A stretch of DNA of 29,156 nt from Clostridiaceae bacterium. Its GTDB lineage: Bacteria; Bacillota; Clostridia; Oscillospirales; Butyricicoccaceae. The stretch covers positions 1 to 29,156 of the forward strand of contig JAGZOP010000024.1 in assembly GCA_018383195.1 (NCBI GenBank), read 5' to 3'. Of this stretch, positions 15,205-21,466 are shown in pieces. The notes under the pieces were generated by a model, which saw only the letters and a list, made by a program, of their open reading frames with translations, was not told the origin of the DNA and did no database searches. The translations under genes and the position numbers were made by a program. Each line of letters begins with the position of its first letter. The stretch's first letter is position 1.

Positions 15205-16589
15205 TATGCATCACCAAACCCAAACGGATCACCGGTTGTTTCCGGCATGTATTCGGATGCGTCATCCACCCCGAAGTACCACCCCACCAGATATTCCGGC
15301 TTGAGCAGTCCTGCGTCAACCATTGCCTTTCGCCGTGCAAATTCGGTTGCGGTGTCCTCGAAAATGCTGTCACCGAAGCTTACGGAAGCATCTACCGCAC
15401 CAGCTGGAGCCAGTCCATACAGCGTTGCATACACATCATAGCAGTAAATCAGGTCTTTCAAGCCCTGCTGCATACCACGGTCCTGAATCGCATGAATCGT
15501 ATTATAGGTGTTCCGGTCATCCGAAATCACCTGCGTTGCGGTCATGCGTCCCTGCTTCACATCAAAGTTGAATGTTCCCTGCGAAAAACCGGTCTGGCTT
15601 TCGAGCATCCGGCACTGGATATCCAGCGCTTTCTGATAAGCATCCACACGCATTTCCGGCGTATAGTCCTCGAACGGCTTCATTTTCGTGCCGTCGATGT
15701 CCAGCGTTAAGTAGAGGTCGGTCACCTGATCGCGGAACGGAATGCCGCGTCCGCGCTTGTCCGGCTGAAGCGCATCACGGTCAACGATGCGCTTGCGTTT
15801 GCCGCTGTGAATTTCGTACAGGAACTCGCTGTATACGCGGTCAATCTCACAAATCGTATCCATCGCCCTTGCATACAGGCTGACCGGCAGTTTGCTCGTC
15901 TCGTCAATCGTATTGGCAAACGGCATCTTGATCTCGGCAAACAGCGGGCGATCTACACCGGTGATTGTAACCTCCGGTTCGAGGCTCGCCCACTCCGGAA
16001 CGTCTGTCAGGCTGATTTCTCCTGCAAGACTATCATCCATGCCGTAATAATATGCCTTGTTGGTAATGTGCAAGCCATCCGGCATCAGATCAAAGGTTTC
16101 CACCCGCACAACCTTGCGGCCGCGCAGCACCGAGAAATCTGTAAAGAATCCTGCCGTTGTTGTGCCTGCGCCGCTGATGCGCGTCGGGTAAATCCGGTCA
16201 GCCGGAACAACGTCGCACACAACATTGCCGCTTTCAACAAACGGCTTCAAAATCACGCGCCCGCCTGCTCCTGCAAGCTGCACAGCGTTATTCAAATGCG
16301 GCATCACAAAGCGCTGCATCTGATCTGTAATCCACTGACCGCGTGTGGAATTGCCCGCGTTAATGATGATCTCATTGCATGCCAGCGTTGCCATATAATC
16401 TGTGATGGTAATCGGCAGATTCGACACCCGCACACCCTGTTCAAGCCACGCGGGCTGCTGATAAAACGCAAGCATCCATTCTGTGATCTTATTTGCCATC
16501 TTTTCAGATATCATCAAATCGCCCGGCGCTTGCGGCGCGCTCTGAAACATGTTTTTCACCGCCCTTTTCATCCAAAACAAGAAATCCAT
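15204..16589 (-). CDS. Portal protein
   Basis: A 461-residue portal protein of the SPP1 gp6 type. The start MDFLFWMKRAVKNMFQSAPQ is chosen because of the TAATG overlap with the terminase stop and AGGGGGC upstream; an ATG seven codons earlier lies inside the terminase gene. Features are LACNEIIINAGNSTRGQWIT near residue 80, AVQLAGAGGRVILKPFV (wing region), the long region LYEIHSGKRKRIVDRDALQP and a C-terminal helical part (QGRMTATQVISDDRNTYNTI). Twelve copies form the ring through which terminase pumps DNA. It is followed by the minor head protein that would sit on it. Confidence 0.92.
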   Translation of the reverse strand: MDFLFWMKRAVKNMFQSAPQAPGDLMISEKMANKITEWMLAFYQQPAWLEQGVRVSNLPITITDYMATLACNEIIINAGNSTRGQWITDQMQRFVMPHLNNAVQLAGAGGRVILKPFVESGNVVCDVVPADRIYPTRISGAGTTTAGFFTDFSVLRGRKVVRVETFDLMPDGLHITNKAYYYGMDDSLAGEISLTDVPEWASLEPEVTITGVDRPLFAEIKMPFANTIDETSKLPVSLYARAMDTICEIDRVYSEFLYEIHSGKRKRIVDRDALQPDKRGRGIPFRDQVTDLYLTLDIDGTKMKPFEDYTPEMRVDAYQKALDIQCRMLESQTGFSQGTFNFDVKQGRMTATQVISDDRNTYNTIHAIQDRGMQQGLKDLIYCYDVYATLYGLAPAGAVDASVSFGDSIFEDTATEFARRKAMVDAGLLKPEYLVGWYFGVDDASEYMPETTGDPFGFGDA

Positions 16590-18196
16590 TATTGCCCCCT
16601 GCGCTTCCAAATCTGTTCGGTTGCATAACGCACTGCATCGATATGGTGATTGTTCAAATCAGGATAACCGCTGATGATTTCGCCGTCCTTGGTGCGCTCA
16701 TACTCATACTGCGAGAATTCCGCCCATGTGTCCGGACAACGCTCAGGGTCGATCACAATCTTCACAAGCGATTGCAGCCACTTCATAGAATACTCAACGC
16801 TTCCTGGACCCTTTTCAGCGCCACGGCAATAGAAGCCATAGTTTCGATAGTCGGCAACGCTTTTCGGCTCTGCGCTGTCTGCTGTGATGCGGTCATCTGG
16901 CGTGATTCCCTTTTCAATCAGCAGATCGGCTGTTTCACGATTACCCTTTTTGTATTCCGTCAGCTCATCAAAGATATACAGCGTTCGGCGCGCCGTATCG
17001 AAGTGACAGCGGTTGAACGCCCACGGATCCGGATAATAGCCCCAGTCCAAACCATTCAGCACACGGTCGAAAGTACCCACCTGCTCATCAGTGATAGTCT
17101 CTGCGCAAACATTCTCGAATACCATACCGCCGTTGCCATTGGGAATGCCGAGGTATTCATGTTCGTAAGCGGTCGGATTCGCTTCTTTCAGGTATTCCGC
17201 TTCTTCGATAAATGTCTTACCGAGCCACTTTGCAGGAACGCTACGGTAATCCGAATGATTGACCAGCCGTTTTTCCTTCGGCATGCTGATGTATTGATTC
17301 GCCCAGTTCATCTTCGTTTTGGGCGGGTTGAATGTCTTAAAGATATACGCCTGATCGCCGCCGCGGATTGCAGACTGCTGGATGCTGCGGCATTCCTCAT
17401 CCCCTGCGAACTGGTCAAGTTCTTCAAACCAGACAATTCCGATATAGCCATGCACCGGCTTTACGGATTTCAGTTTCAGCGGGTCATCTGCACCACGAAA
17501 CAGAATCGCCTGCCCCGTAGACTTTCGAGTGATCTCCATCGGGCTGACTGTGGCTGTGAATTCATCGGAAAGCCCCAGTTCACCAATCGCCCAGAGGATT
17601 TGTGCATACACAGAGCCGCGCAGCGTATTCCCGACTTTGCGCAGCACAAGCGCGTTCATGTCAGGATGATTCATCAGCAGGTTGATTACTTCCAGACTGA
17701 CAAATGATGATTTTGTAGAGCCGCGCCCGCCGTCCAGAACGTATTCGCTATGTTCGCCCTCCAATACGTCCAAATGCACCGCCGCGAATGAAGGCGCAAT
17801 CAGACGGGCAGGCAGTTCAAATCCGACATGCACTTCCATCTTTTTGTCTCTCTCCATTTTCCCAGTTGTCCATTTGTCAATCAGCGTGCCCACCGCGGTT
17901 GTAATCTGCGCCGGTGTTGCTTCTGCAAGCTTGTCCGGTTCATTCAATGCCGCCAGTCCCTTGCCGATGATCTCGCATACAAGCCCGCGTTGGCTCTCCA
18001 TATAAGCAAGGACATCAGCGGTGTTTTCACTCTTTTTTTGTGCAACTTTCTGCTTTATATCACTGCATTCCGATACAACACGCTTTACTGTGACATCTGC
18101 AACTTTGTTCTGCTTTGCTGTGGCTCGATAGCTGCCGCTTTCCAGATAATCCGCTACTATTTTCTTTTTCTGCCTGTCTGTCAATCGCGCAGCCAT
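16589..18196 (-). CDS. Terminase: large subunit with fused small-subunit-like N-terminus
   Basis: A 535-residue protein. Residues 1-45 contain a helix-turn-helix (LTDRQKKKIVADYLESGSYR... VTVKRVVSE) and residues 46-115 a helical region, as in phage terminase small subunits. Residues about 126-535 are a Terminase_3-type large subunit: Walker A GGRGSTKSS at 156-164, Walker B IVWFEE at 254-259, the coupling region FKTFNPPKTKMNWAN, and RNase H-like nuclease acidic residues in GLDWGYYPDP (D394), TADSAEP (D440) and HHIDAVRY (D520). No separate small terminase gene is found nearby, so one polypeptide probably does DNA recognition, cutting and packaging. The ATG has GGGGGTGG upstream. Confidence 0.9.
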   Translation of the reverse strand: MAARLTDRQKKKIVADYLESGSYRATAKQNKVADVTVKRVVSECSDIKQKVAQKKSENTADVLAYMESQRGLVCEIIGKGLAALNEPDKLAEATPAQITTAVGTLIDKWTTGKMERDKKMEVHVGFELPARLIAPSFAAVHLDVLEGEHSEYVLDGGRGSTKSSFVSLEVINLLMNHPDMNALVLRKVGNTLRGSVYAQILWAIGELGLSDEFTATVSPMEITRKSTGQAILFRGADDPLKLKSVKPVHGYIGIVWFEELDQFAGDEECRSIQQSAIRGGDQAYIFKTFNPPKTKMNWANQYISMPKEKRLVNHSDYRSVPAKWLGKTFIEEAEYLKEANPTAYEHEYLGIPNGNGGMVFENVCAETITDEQVGTFDRVLNGLDWGYYPDPWAFNRCHFDTARRTLYIFDELTEYKKGNRETADLLIEKGITPDDRITADSAEPKSVADYRNYGFYCRGAEKGPGSVEYSMKWLQSLVKIVIDPERCPDTWAEFSQYEYERTKDGEIISGYPDLNNHHIDAVRYATEQIWKRRGQ

Positions 18197-18217
18197 AACA
18201 CCACCCCCATTCTGCGC

Positions 18218-18247
18218 AAAACAAAACCGTCTACGGGTGTAGACGGT
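18218..18247 (-). terminator. Strong intrinsic terminator of the cargo cassette
   Basis: On the minus strand a perfect 9-bp stem, ACCGTCTAC with GTAGACGGT, loop ACCC, is followed by TTTGTTTT. It lies just downstream of the membrane-protein stop (18265) and just upstream of the terminase ribosome binding site. It closes the DUF6731-like cassette as an independent transcription unit. Confidence 0.9.
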
Positions 18248-18264
18248 CGTTGATATTCATATTC

Positions 18265-18768
18265 TTATCCTTTAGGATATGCTTCACTATTTTTATCTTC
18301 AAGTAATAGCCTTAATAGCAGGTTCAAAACGCAAAATGTAGTAACTGTAAAGTAAATACTGAAAAACAATGTTGCCCAGCCTACCAGCATCGCTGCTTGC
18401 TTGAAGTTATTATCCATGATGTCCTTCACAAAAAACATGGTAACCACACAAATCGTTAGTAACAACCCAGAAAGGATGTTACTTCTGACAAACATGGAAA
18501 AGCGTTTAGGTGGAACTCGCTTAAAAAAGCGCTCTACTAGGTCTGATTCCCTTTTCATTCCCATGATTGCTGGTAAGAGTACACCTATGAATCCTAAAAT
18601 AAGTGAAGTAAATGTGAGGATACTGGTAAGCGCGTCTGGAAGCTGCTCGGATTTTGCCACCAGCATCATCATTTGGTCTCCACCCTTCCAACGCAAACAA
18701 AGAGTGATACCAAGGCACATGAATAACTTCAATAATTCGGGGGCACGTTCGTTTAATGCTCGTTTCAT
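18265..18768 (-). CDS. Small integral membrane protein of the cargo cassette
   Basis: A 167-residue membrane protein (start ATG at 18768; an adjacent GTG at 18771 is an alternative). Hydrophobic segments lie near residues 11-27, 48-70 (TSILTFTSLILGFIGVLLPA), 96-114 (ILSGLLLTICVVTMFFV) and 124-154 (AAMLVGWATLFFSIYFTVTT), with a basic loop KRVPPKRFSMFVRS between the second and third. There is no enzymatic motif. It follows the DUF6731-like gene by 24 bases, is equally AT-rich (about 38% GC in a counted block) and ends in a strong terminator. An effector that disturbs the membrane, or superinfection exclusion, is a reasonable guess. It does not look like a holin by context. Confidence 0.75.
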   Translation of the reverse strand: MKRALNERAPELLKLFMCLGITLCLRWKGGDQMMMLVAKSEQLPDALTSILTFTSLILGFIGVLLPAIMGMKRESDLVERFFKRVPPKRFSMFVRSNILSGLLLTICVVTMFFVKDIMDNNFKQAAMLVGWATLFFSIYFTVTTFCVLNLLLRLLLEDKNSEAYPKG

Positions 18769-18792
18769 CACTTCATCCCCCTTTTGGTTAAA

Positions 18793-19695
18793 TTAAACCA
18801 TGTTAAGCATTCTATCCAATACTGCCTTTTTGTTTATATACTCCTGTTTCATTGTTTTTATCGTGTAGTCAAAATCCAATGCTTTTCGCTCTAGAATTTG
18901 CAACGATAAAACACTTTTCTCCACGAGATCGAGCAAATTCAATTCTTCACCTTTTTCCATGTCGCCCTCACAGTATATGAGTCTAGCGCTTGTAATAACA
19001 TCAGTTAATCCCGGAAGTTCACGAATTAAATTCTCCACGGGCGGTCTCTTCAACGTTTGCTTTCTGGCTCGACCGATACTTATCTTGATCTTGATCGTTT
19101 GTCCTCCGTAATCTTGTGCGGCGTTCAATATGGAACCAAGCGAACTATTCATTAACGTATTAGGGATTACTCCAACATTTGCAACACCTATTTCAAGGCA
19201 CTTATACCGACCAAAACTCAATTTTGAAATATCCAGATTCTTATGAAAAGGCTTAAAGTGAACAGTCTTTTCCGAATCCGTATTTGTCAGATTAATATAT
19301 GCAGCTAGTCCATTCAGACCAACGCTATATCGATTGACCTGTATCATAAAATAACGCGTCTCTGTATCATATACGATATGTAAGCTTTCACCAATAAATT
19401 CATCATCGGCAATATCCAAATCTTGTGCTTCTTCTTGATTCGGGACTTTATACGGCATATTGCTGTCTCTTAAGCGCAAAAACCGTAAACCTATCAGCCC
19501 GTCCCGCTCGTCTTTTTCTTGGCATTTATCCAAACGAACCAAATTGGTATAGACTTTTTTTGCTCTACCTTCGTAAGGAACCTGATTCATAGCGTGAAGC
19601 CATTTTTCAAAATCAAATCTCTTTTGTACACCGTTGCTATCTTCATAGACTAGAATCGCATATTGGAACTTTATGTCCTTTGTAATGTTCGGCAT
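18793..19695 (-). CDS. DUF6731-like protein of the cargo cassette
   Basis: A 300-residue protein. The start MPNITKDIKFQYAILVYEDS is set by GAGGAGGGAAG 7 bases upstream; the longer open frame starts in the untranslated leader. Features: VQKRFDFEKWLHAMNQVPYE, then GLRFLRLRDSNMPYKVPNQ, then DDEFIGESLHIVYDTETRYF with FMIQVNRYSVGLNGLAAYI, the pattern I associate with DUF6731. The C-terminus is helical and charged (LLDLVEKSVLSLQILERKAL). The function is unknown. With its downstream membrane gene, its own promoter with a LexA-type box and a terminator, it behaves as phage cargo (a moron), perhaps a defence or competition sensor paired with a membrane effector. Confidence 0.7.
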   Translation of the reverse strand: MPNITKDIKFQYAILVYEDSNGVQKRFDFEKWLHAMNQVPYEGRAKKVYTNLVRLDKCQEKDERDGLIGLRFLRLRDSNMPYKVPNQEEAQDLDIADDEFIGESLHIVYDTETRYFMIQVNRYSVGLNGLAAYINLTNTDSEKTVHFKPFHKNLDISKLSFGRYKCLEIGVANVGVIPNTLMNSSLGSILNAAQDYGGQTIKIKISIGRARKQTLKRPPVENLIRELPGLTDVITSARLIYCEGDMEKGEELNLLDLVEKSVLSLQILERKALDFDYTIKTMKQEYINKKAVLDRMLNMV

Positions 19696-19784
19696 GCGCT
19701 TCCCTCCTCTTTTCTCCAATATACGACATTTGCCGTCCAAAGTAAATGCTGAAAAGAAAAAAAGAAGAAACAACGCGTTTTATA

Positions 19785-19796
19785 GAACATATGTTC
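19785..19796. promoter_or_regulatory. Perfect LexA-type (SOS) box, GAACATATGTTC
   Basis: A perfect 12-base palindrome that fits the Gram-positive LexA/DinR consensus GAAC-N4-GTTC. It lies 9 bases downstream of the -10 element of the cassette promoter, over the start of transcription, where a bound repressor would block initiation. It predicts induction of the DUF6731-like cassette after DNA damage. Confidence 0.75.
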
Positions 19797-19805
19797 CACG
19801 GTCGT

Positions 19806-19834
19806 ATGATACTATATTCCCGAAATTTTGTCAA
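19806..19834 (-). promoter_or_regulatory. Sigma-A type promoter of the DUF6731-like cassette
   Basis: On the minus strand, TTGACA (19829-19834), a 17-base spacer and TATCAT (19806-19811). The -35 box and the spacing are ideal. It drives the leader of the DUF6731-like gene, which is pyrimidine-rich. A weaker second candidate (TTTACT-17-TATATT) lies about 20 bases before the ribosome binding site. Confidence 0.8.
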
Positions 19835-19839
19835 GCACG

Positions 19840-19862
19840 AAAAACCCCTCCGAACTCGAAGG
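19840..19862 (-). terminator. Weak intrinsic terminator between tRNA-like element and cassette
   Basis: On the minus strand CCTTCG pairs with CGGAGG (6 bp with one G-U pair, loop AGTT), then GG and five T. It would end transcripts coming from the tRNA-like element just before the cassette promoter. The stem is short, so the efficiency is doubtful. Confidence 0.4.
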
Positions 19863-19910
19863 CACCTTCCCTGTATACGACATATCAATAAATTTTACCT
19901 TTTCGGGTAT

Positions 19911-19985
19911 TGGTGGGAACGGCTGGATTTGAATTAGCGCCGTAGTGCAAACTATGCATTGCCCTTTCCCATGAGCTATGTTCCC
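19911..19985 (-). tRNA. Degenerate tRNA-like element (probable pseudo-tRNA)
   Basis: A 75-base stretch has the order and spacing of a tRNA. The acceptor GGGAACA pairs with CGTTCCC (6 of 7 pairs) and is followed by ACCA, so CCA is encoded. TA is followed by the D arm GCTC-ATGGGAAA-GGGC, and the T loop TTCAAAT sits in a stem where three of five pairs remain. The anticodon arm pairs badly in every register tried; the best (AATGC with GCACT, loop ATAGTTT) lacks base 26 and would give an AGU anticodon with U at 37. It is probably a decayed tRNA or a structural mimic rather than a working tRNA. Confidence 0.42.
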
Positions 19986-20194
19986 ATATTGCCGGACACA
20001 GCTTGTCACCCTGCGAAAATATGGAGATTTGTACATTGCCCCTCCGCCCTCCTGCGGACATTGGGACGTGTCCCGCCCCACATTTGCAGGGCGGTTTCGA
20101 GAAAAAAGAGGAGGTAATGAAAGAAAGCTGTTCATCAGCATGTTTGAGTTCGCCCCTTAGGGCTTTGCTCAATTCTAAGTATAATCCAACCTCA
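19986..20194. other. Non-coding stretch between late regulator and tRNA-like element
   Basis: About 210 bases without a convincing gene. An open frame of 95 codons on the minus strand starts at a TTG with no ribosome binding site and reads through the tRNA-like element, so I do not accept it. The stretch holds two GC-rich hairpins, CCGCCC with GGGCGG around 20075-20096 and GCCC with GGGC around 20153-20164, and the candidate promoter listed separately. Confidence 0.5.
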
Positions 20195-20206
20195 TCAGGA
20201 ATTCAG
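20178..20206 (-). promoter_or_regulatory. Candidate late promoter (poor -35, good -10)
   Basis: On the minus strand, TATACT (20178-20183) is preceded by a 17-base spacer and CTGAAT (20201-20206). The good -10 with a poor -35, placed at the very end of the sigma-like regulator gene and upstream of the packaging genes, is what an activator-dependent late promoter might look like. The evidence is only sequence resemblance and position. Confidence 0.3.
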
Positions 20207-20602
20207 GGAAACTTTTCGGAGAAATGCATCGTGCTGTTTTCTTTGCGTGCTCCCATCGCCCTCTTGTCCCATATGAAACGCCACCTGCTGCCAACTCAGC
20301 CCGTTTACATACCTCAGCGACAAAATCATGCGCATCTGTGCATCCTCTACGCCGGCTATGTAACGGTTCAAGCGGTTATACTCAATCACGCTCTGACGCA
20401 CTTTAAGATCAATAAGGTCGCGCTGCTCCGCAATCAGGATTGCCAAATCACCAATCTTATCATACGCACCCATCACATGGGGCAAGCCTGTGATACTTGC
20501 TGTACAGCCAGATGCCGCCGCTTCCAGTTCGTGCAGCTTTCGTTTTTCCTCCTCAATCTCGCGGTTCAGCCAGTACAGCTGGGATAATTCTTTCTTGGTC
20601 AA
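20195..20602 (-). CDS. DUF1492-type sigma-factor-like late regulator
   Basis: A 135-residue protein starting from TTG with the strong site GGAGAGGGGA. It begins MTKKELSQLYWLNREIEEEK, has a helical middle (KIGDLAILIAEQRDLIDLKV) and ends with a sigma-4-like helix-turn-helix: RMILSLRYVNGLSWQQVAFHMG. This matches the DUF1492/phage sigma-like family that commonly stands just before the terminase genes of Bacillota phages and switches on late transcription. The longer open frame upstream of the TTG overlaps two other genes and is not used. It is followed by a candidate late promoter. Confidence 0.8.
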   Translation of the reverse strand: MTKKELSQLYWLNREIEEEKRKLHELEAAASGCTASITGLPHVMGAYDKIGDLAILIAEQRDLIDLKVRQSVIEYNRLNRYIAGVEDAQMRMILSLRYVNGLSWQQVAFHMGQEGDGSTQRKQHDAFLRKVSLNS

Positions 20603-20678
20603 ACTTTTCCCCTCTCCACTCGTCGTATTTCGTCCTCTGCACAAGCATTTCGAGCATCTCAGGCGAATACTCAGCCAC
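20553..20678 (-). CDS. Nested 41-residue small protein
   Basis: A GTG start (20678) with GGAGGTG 8 bases upstream opens a 41-residue frame: MAEYSPEMLEMLVQRTKYDE, then WRGEKFDQERIIPAVLAEPRD. It overlaps the end of the DUF551-type gene by 8 bases and the beginning of the sigma-like gene by 50 bases in another frame. Composition and ribosome binding site look genuine. It probably couples translation of the two neighbours. Function unknown; it is too short for a confident call. Confidence 0.5.
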   Translation of the reverse strand: MAEYSPEMLEMLVQRTKYDEWRGEKFDQERIIPAVLAEPRD

Positions 20679-21015
20679 TTTGATTCACCTCCGGCATCCC
20701 CGGCAGTGGCATCCAAAATTTGATATCACGTGAAATTTGTAAACCGCCAACCAGCCATCCCGAATCCCATGCGCGGCGCTCGGCAATCATGATGTGCCCA
20801 AACTTACTGATTGCAAGAAATTTTGTAGCATCATCCGGCGGCAGCTCTACCTTTGCGTCAATCCACTCCATCCCGCACAACTTGTCCACCGCTCTCTGAA
20901 TCACACAACAGACCTGCGCACTGCAATACCGCTCGTAACCACAGCCCTTACAATCAAGGCTCCCTGTCTGGACTTTCAGGCGGTTCAACGCACTGATTAA
21001 ATCAGATGTTTTCAT
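20671..21015 (-). CDS. DUF551-domain protein with N-terminal cysteine cluster
   Basis: A 114-residue protein starting MKTSDLISALNRLKVQTGSL (GGAGG about 6 bases upstream of the ATG at 21015; an ATG at 21030 is less well placed). Residues 19-36 carry CKGCGYERYCSAQVCC, likely a small zinc or iron site. The C-terminal 65 residues, MEWIDAKVELPPDDATKFLA ... FWMPLPGMPE, are the DUF551 pattern frequent in phage genomes. The function of DUF551 is not known. It sits in a run of short, translationally coupled early-middle genes. Confidence 0.8.
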   Translation of the reverse strand: MKTSDLISALNRLKVQTGSLDCKGCGYERYCSAQVCCVIQRAVDKLCGMEWIDAKVELPPDDATKFLAISKFGHIMIAERRAWDSGWLVGGLQISRDIKFWMPLPGMPEVNQSG

Positions 21016-21026
21016 GCTCTTCCTCC

Positions 21027-21260
21027 TCATCCGTCAATCAGCGCCGCCAGTGCGCGCACCGGGCAGCTCTCGCAGATACCTTCGAGGATGTCCTCGCCCC
21101 TGATCTCCCGCGGATAGCGGCAGCAGTCATCGCATACCCGCCCGAGCAGACCGGGCGCAATGTGCTCGATCTCGCCGAGCTTCTGCACCAGCGGTTCCTT
21201 CTTTTGGGCAGACCAATATCCATCCTTGATCCCATTGCAGCGTTTGCTTGTCATTTTCAT
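21027..21260 (-). CDS. Small cysteine-rich protein, hypothetical
   Basis: A 77-residue protein starting MKMTSKRCNGIKDGYWSAQK with GGGAGG about 10 bases upstream, the ATG overlapping the previous stop (ATGA). It carries RVCDDCCRYPREIRGEDILE and GICESCPVRALAALIDG, i.e. two CxxC pairs that could bind a metal. The open frame extends 119 codons further upstream, but that part is a shadow of the two genes before it. I do not recognise a family. It is one of three neighbouring small cysteine-rich proteins. Confidence 0.7.
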   Translation of the reverse strand: MKMTSKRCNGIKDGYWSAQKKEPLVQKLGEIEHIAPGLLGRVCDDCCRYPREIRGEDILEGICESCPVRALAALIDG

Positions 21261-21466
21261 AATTGATGTTCCTCCCATCTCATCTGTTTCATCATCCATC
21301 GCAGATGCGCCCGGTATTCCTCCCGCACCCGCTGCTCCCACGGTACAGCCGTCCATGCTGAAAATGCCGGGCAATTTCGCGCCACAGCGCTGCGGCAGCT
21401 CCTGCGCCCTTTGCAGGTCCGGCACGGACCGGAGCGACCGGCGGCGCGCTGCTCGATCAATGTCAT
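21257..21466 (-). CDS. Small basic Cys-containing protein, hypothetical
   Basis: A 69-residue protein starting MTLIEQRAAGRSGPCRTCKG, set by a perfect AAGGAGG site and an ATGA overlap with the replication gene before it. Cysteines at CRTCKGRRSC and NCP suggest a small metal site; the C-terminal half is helical with many Arg, Trp and Met residues (EYRAHLRWMMKQMRWEEHQL). Its stop overlaps the next ATG. Family not recognised. Nucleic-acid binding is a guess from the basic, Cys-rich composition. Confidence 0.65.
   Translation of the reverse strand: MTLIEQRAAGRSGPCRTCKGRRSCRSAVARNCPAFSAWTAVPWEQRVREEYRAHLRWMMKQMRWEEHQL

Larger units (their letters stand above)
19720..19883. repeat. Repeated TATACGACAT sites around the cassette promoter
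   Basis: The 10-mer TATACGACAT occurs at 19720-19729 and again at 19874-19883. Its core ATACGAC also occurs inverted (GTCGTAT) at 19801-19807, overlapping the -10 region of the promoter. Three copies within 164 bases around one promoter suggest binding sites of a regulator, though no protein can be named. Confidence 0.5.

Noticed and set aside
16493..17707. A 404-codon plus-strand frame opposite portal and terminase
   Set aside because: It is antisense to genes with clear ATPase and nuclease motifs, has no ribosome binding site, and the composition is typical of a shadow frame.
19911..19985. The tRNA-like element as the phage attachment site
   Set aside because: No integrase is adjacent and no duplicate of the tRNA 3' end is seen in the window; kept only as one possibility for its origin.
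19885..20172. A 95-codon minus-strand frame next to the tRNA-like element
   Set aside because: It begins with TTG without a ribosome binding site, has no domain-like sequence and runs through the tRNA-like element.
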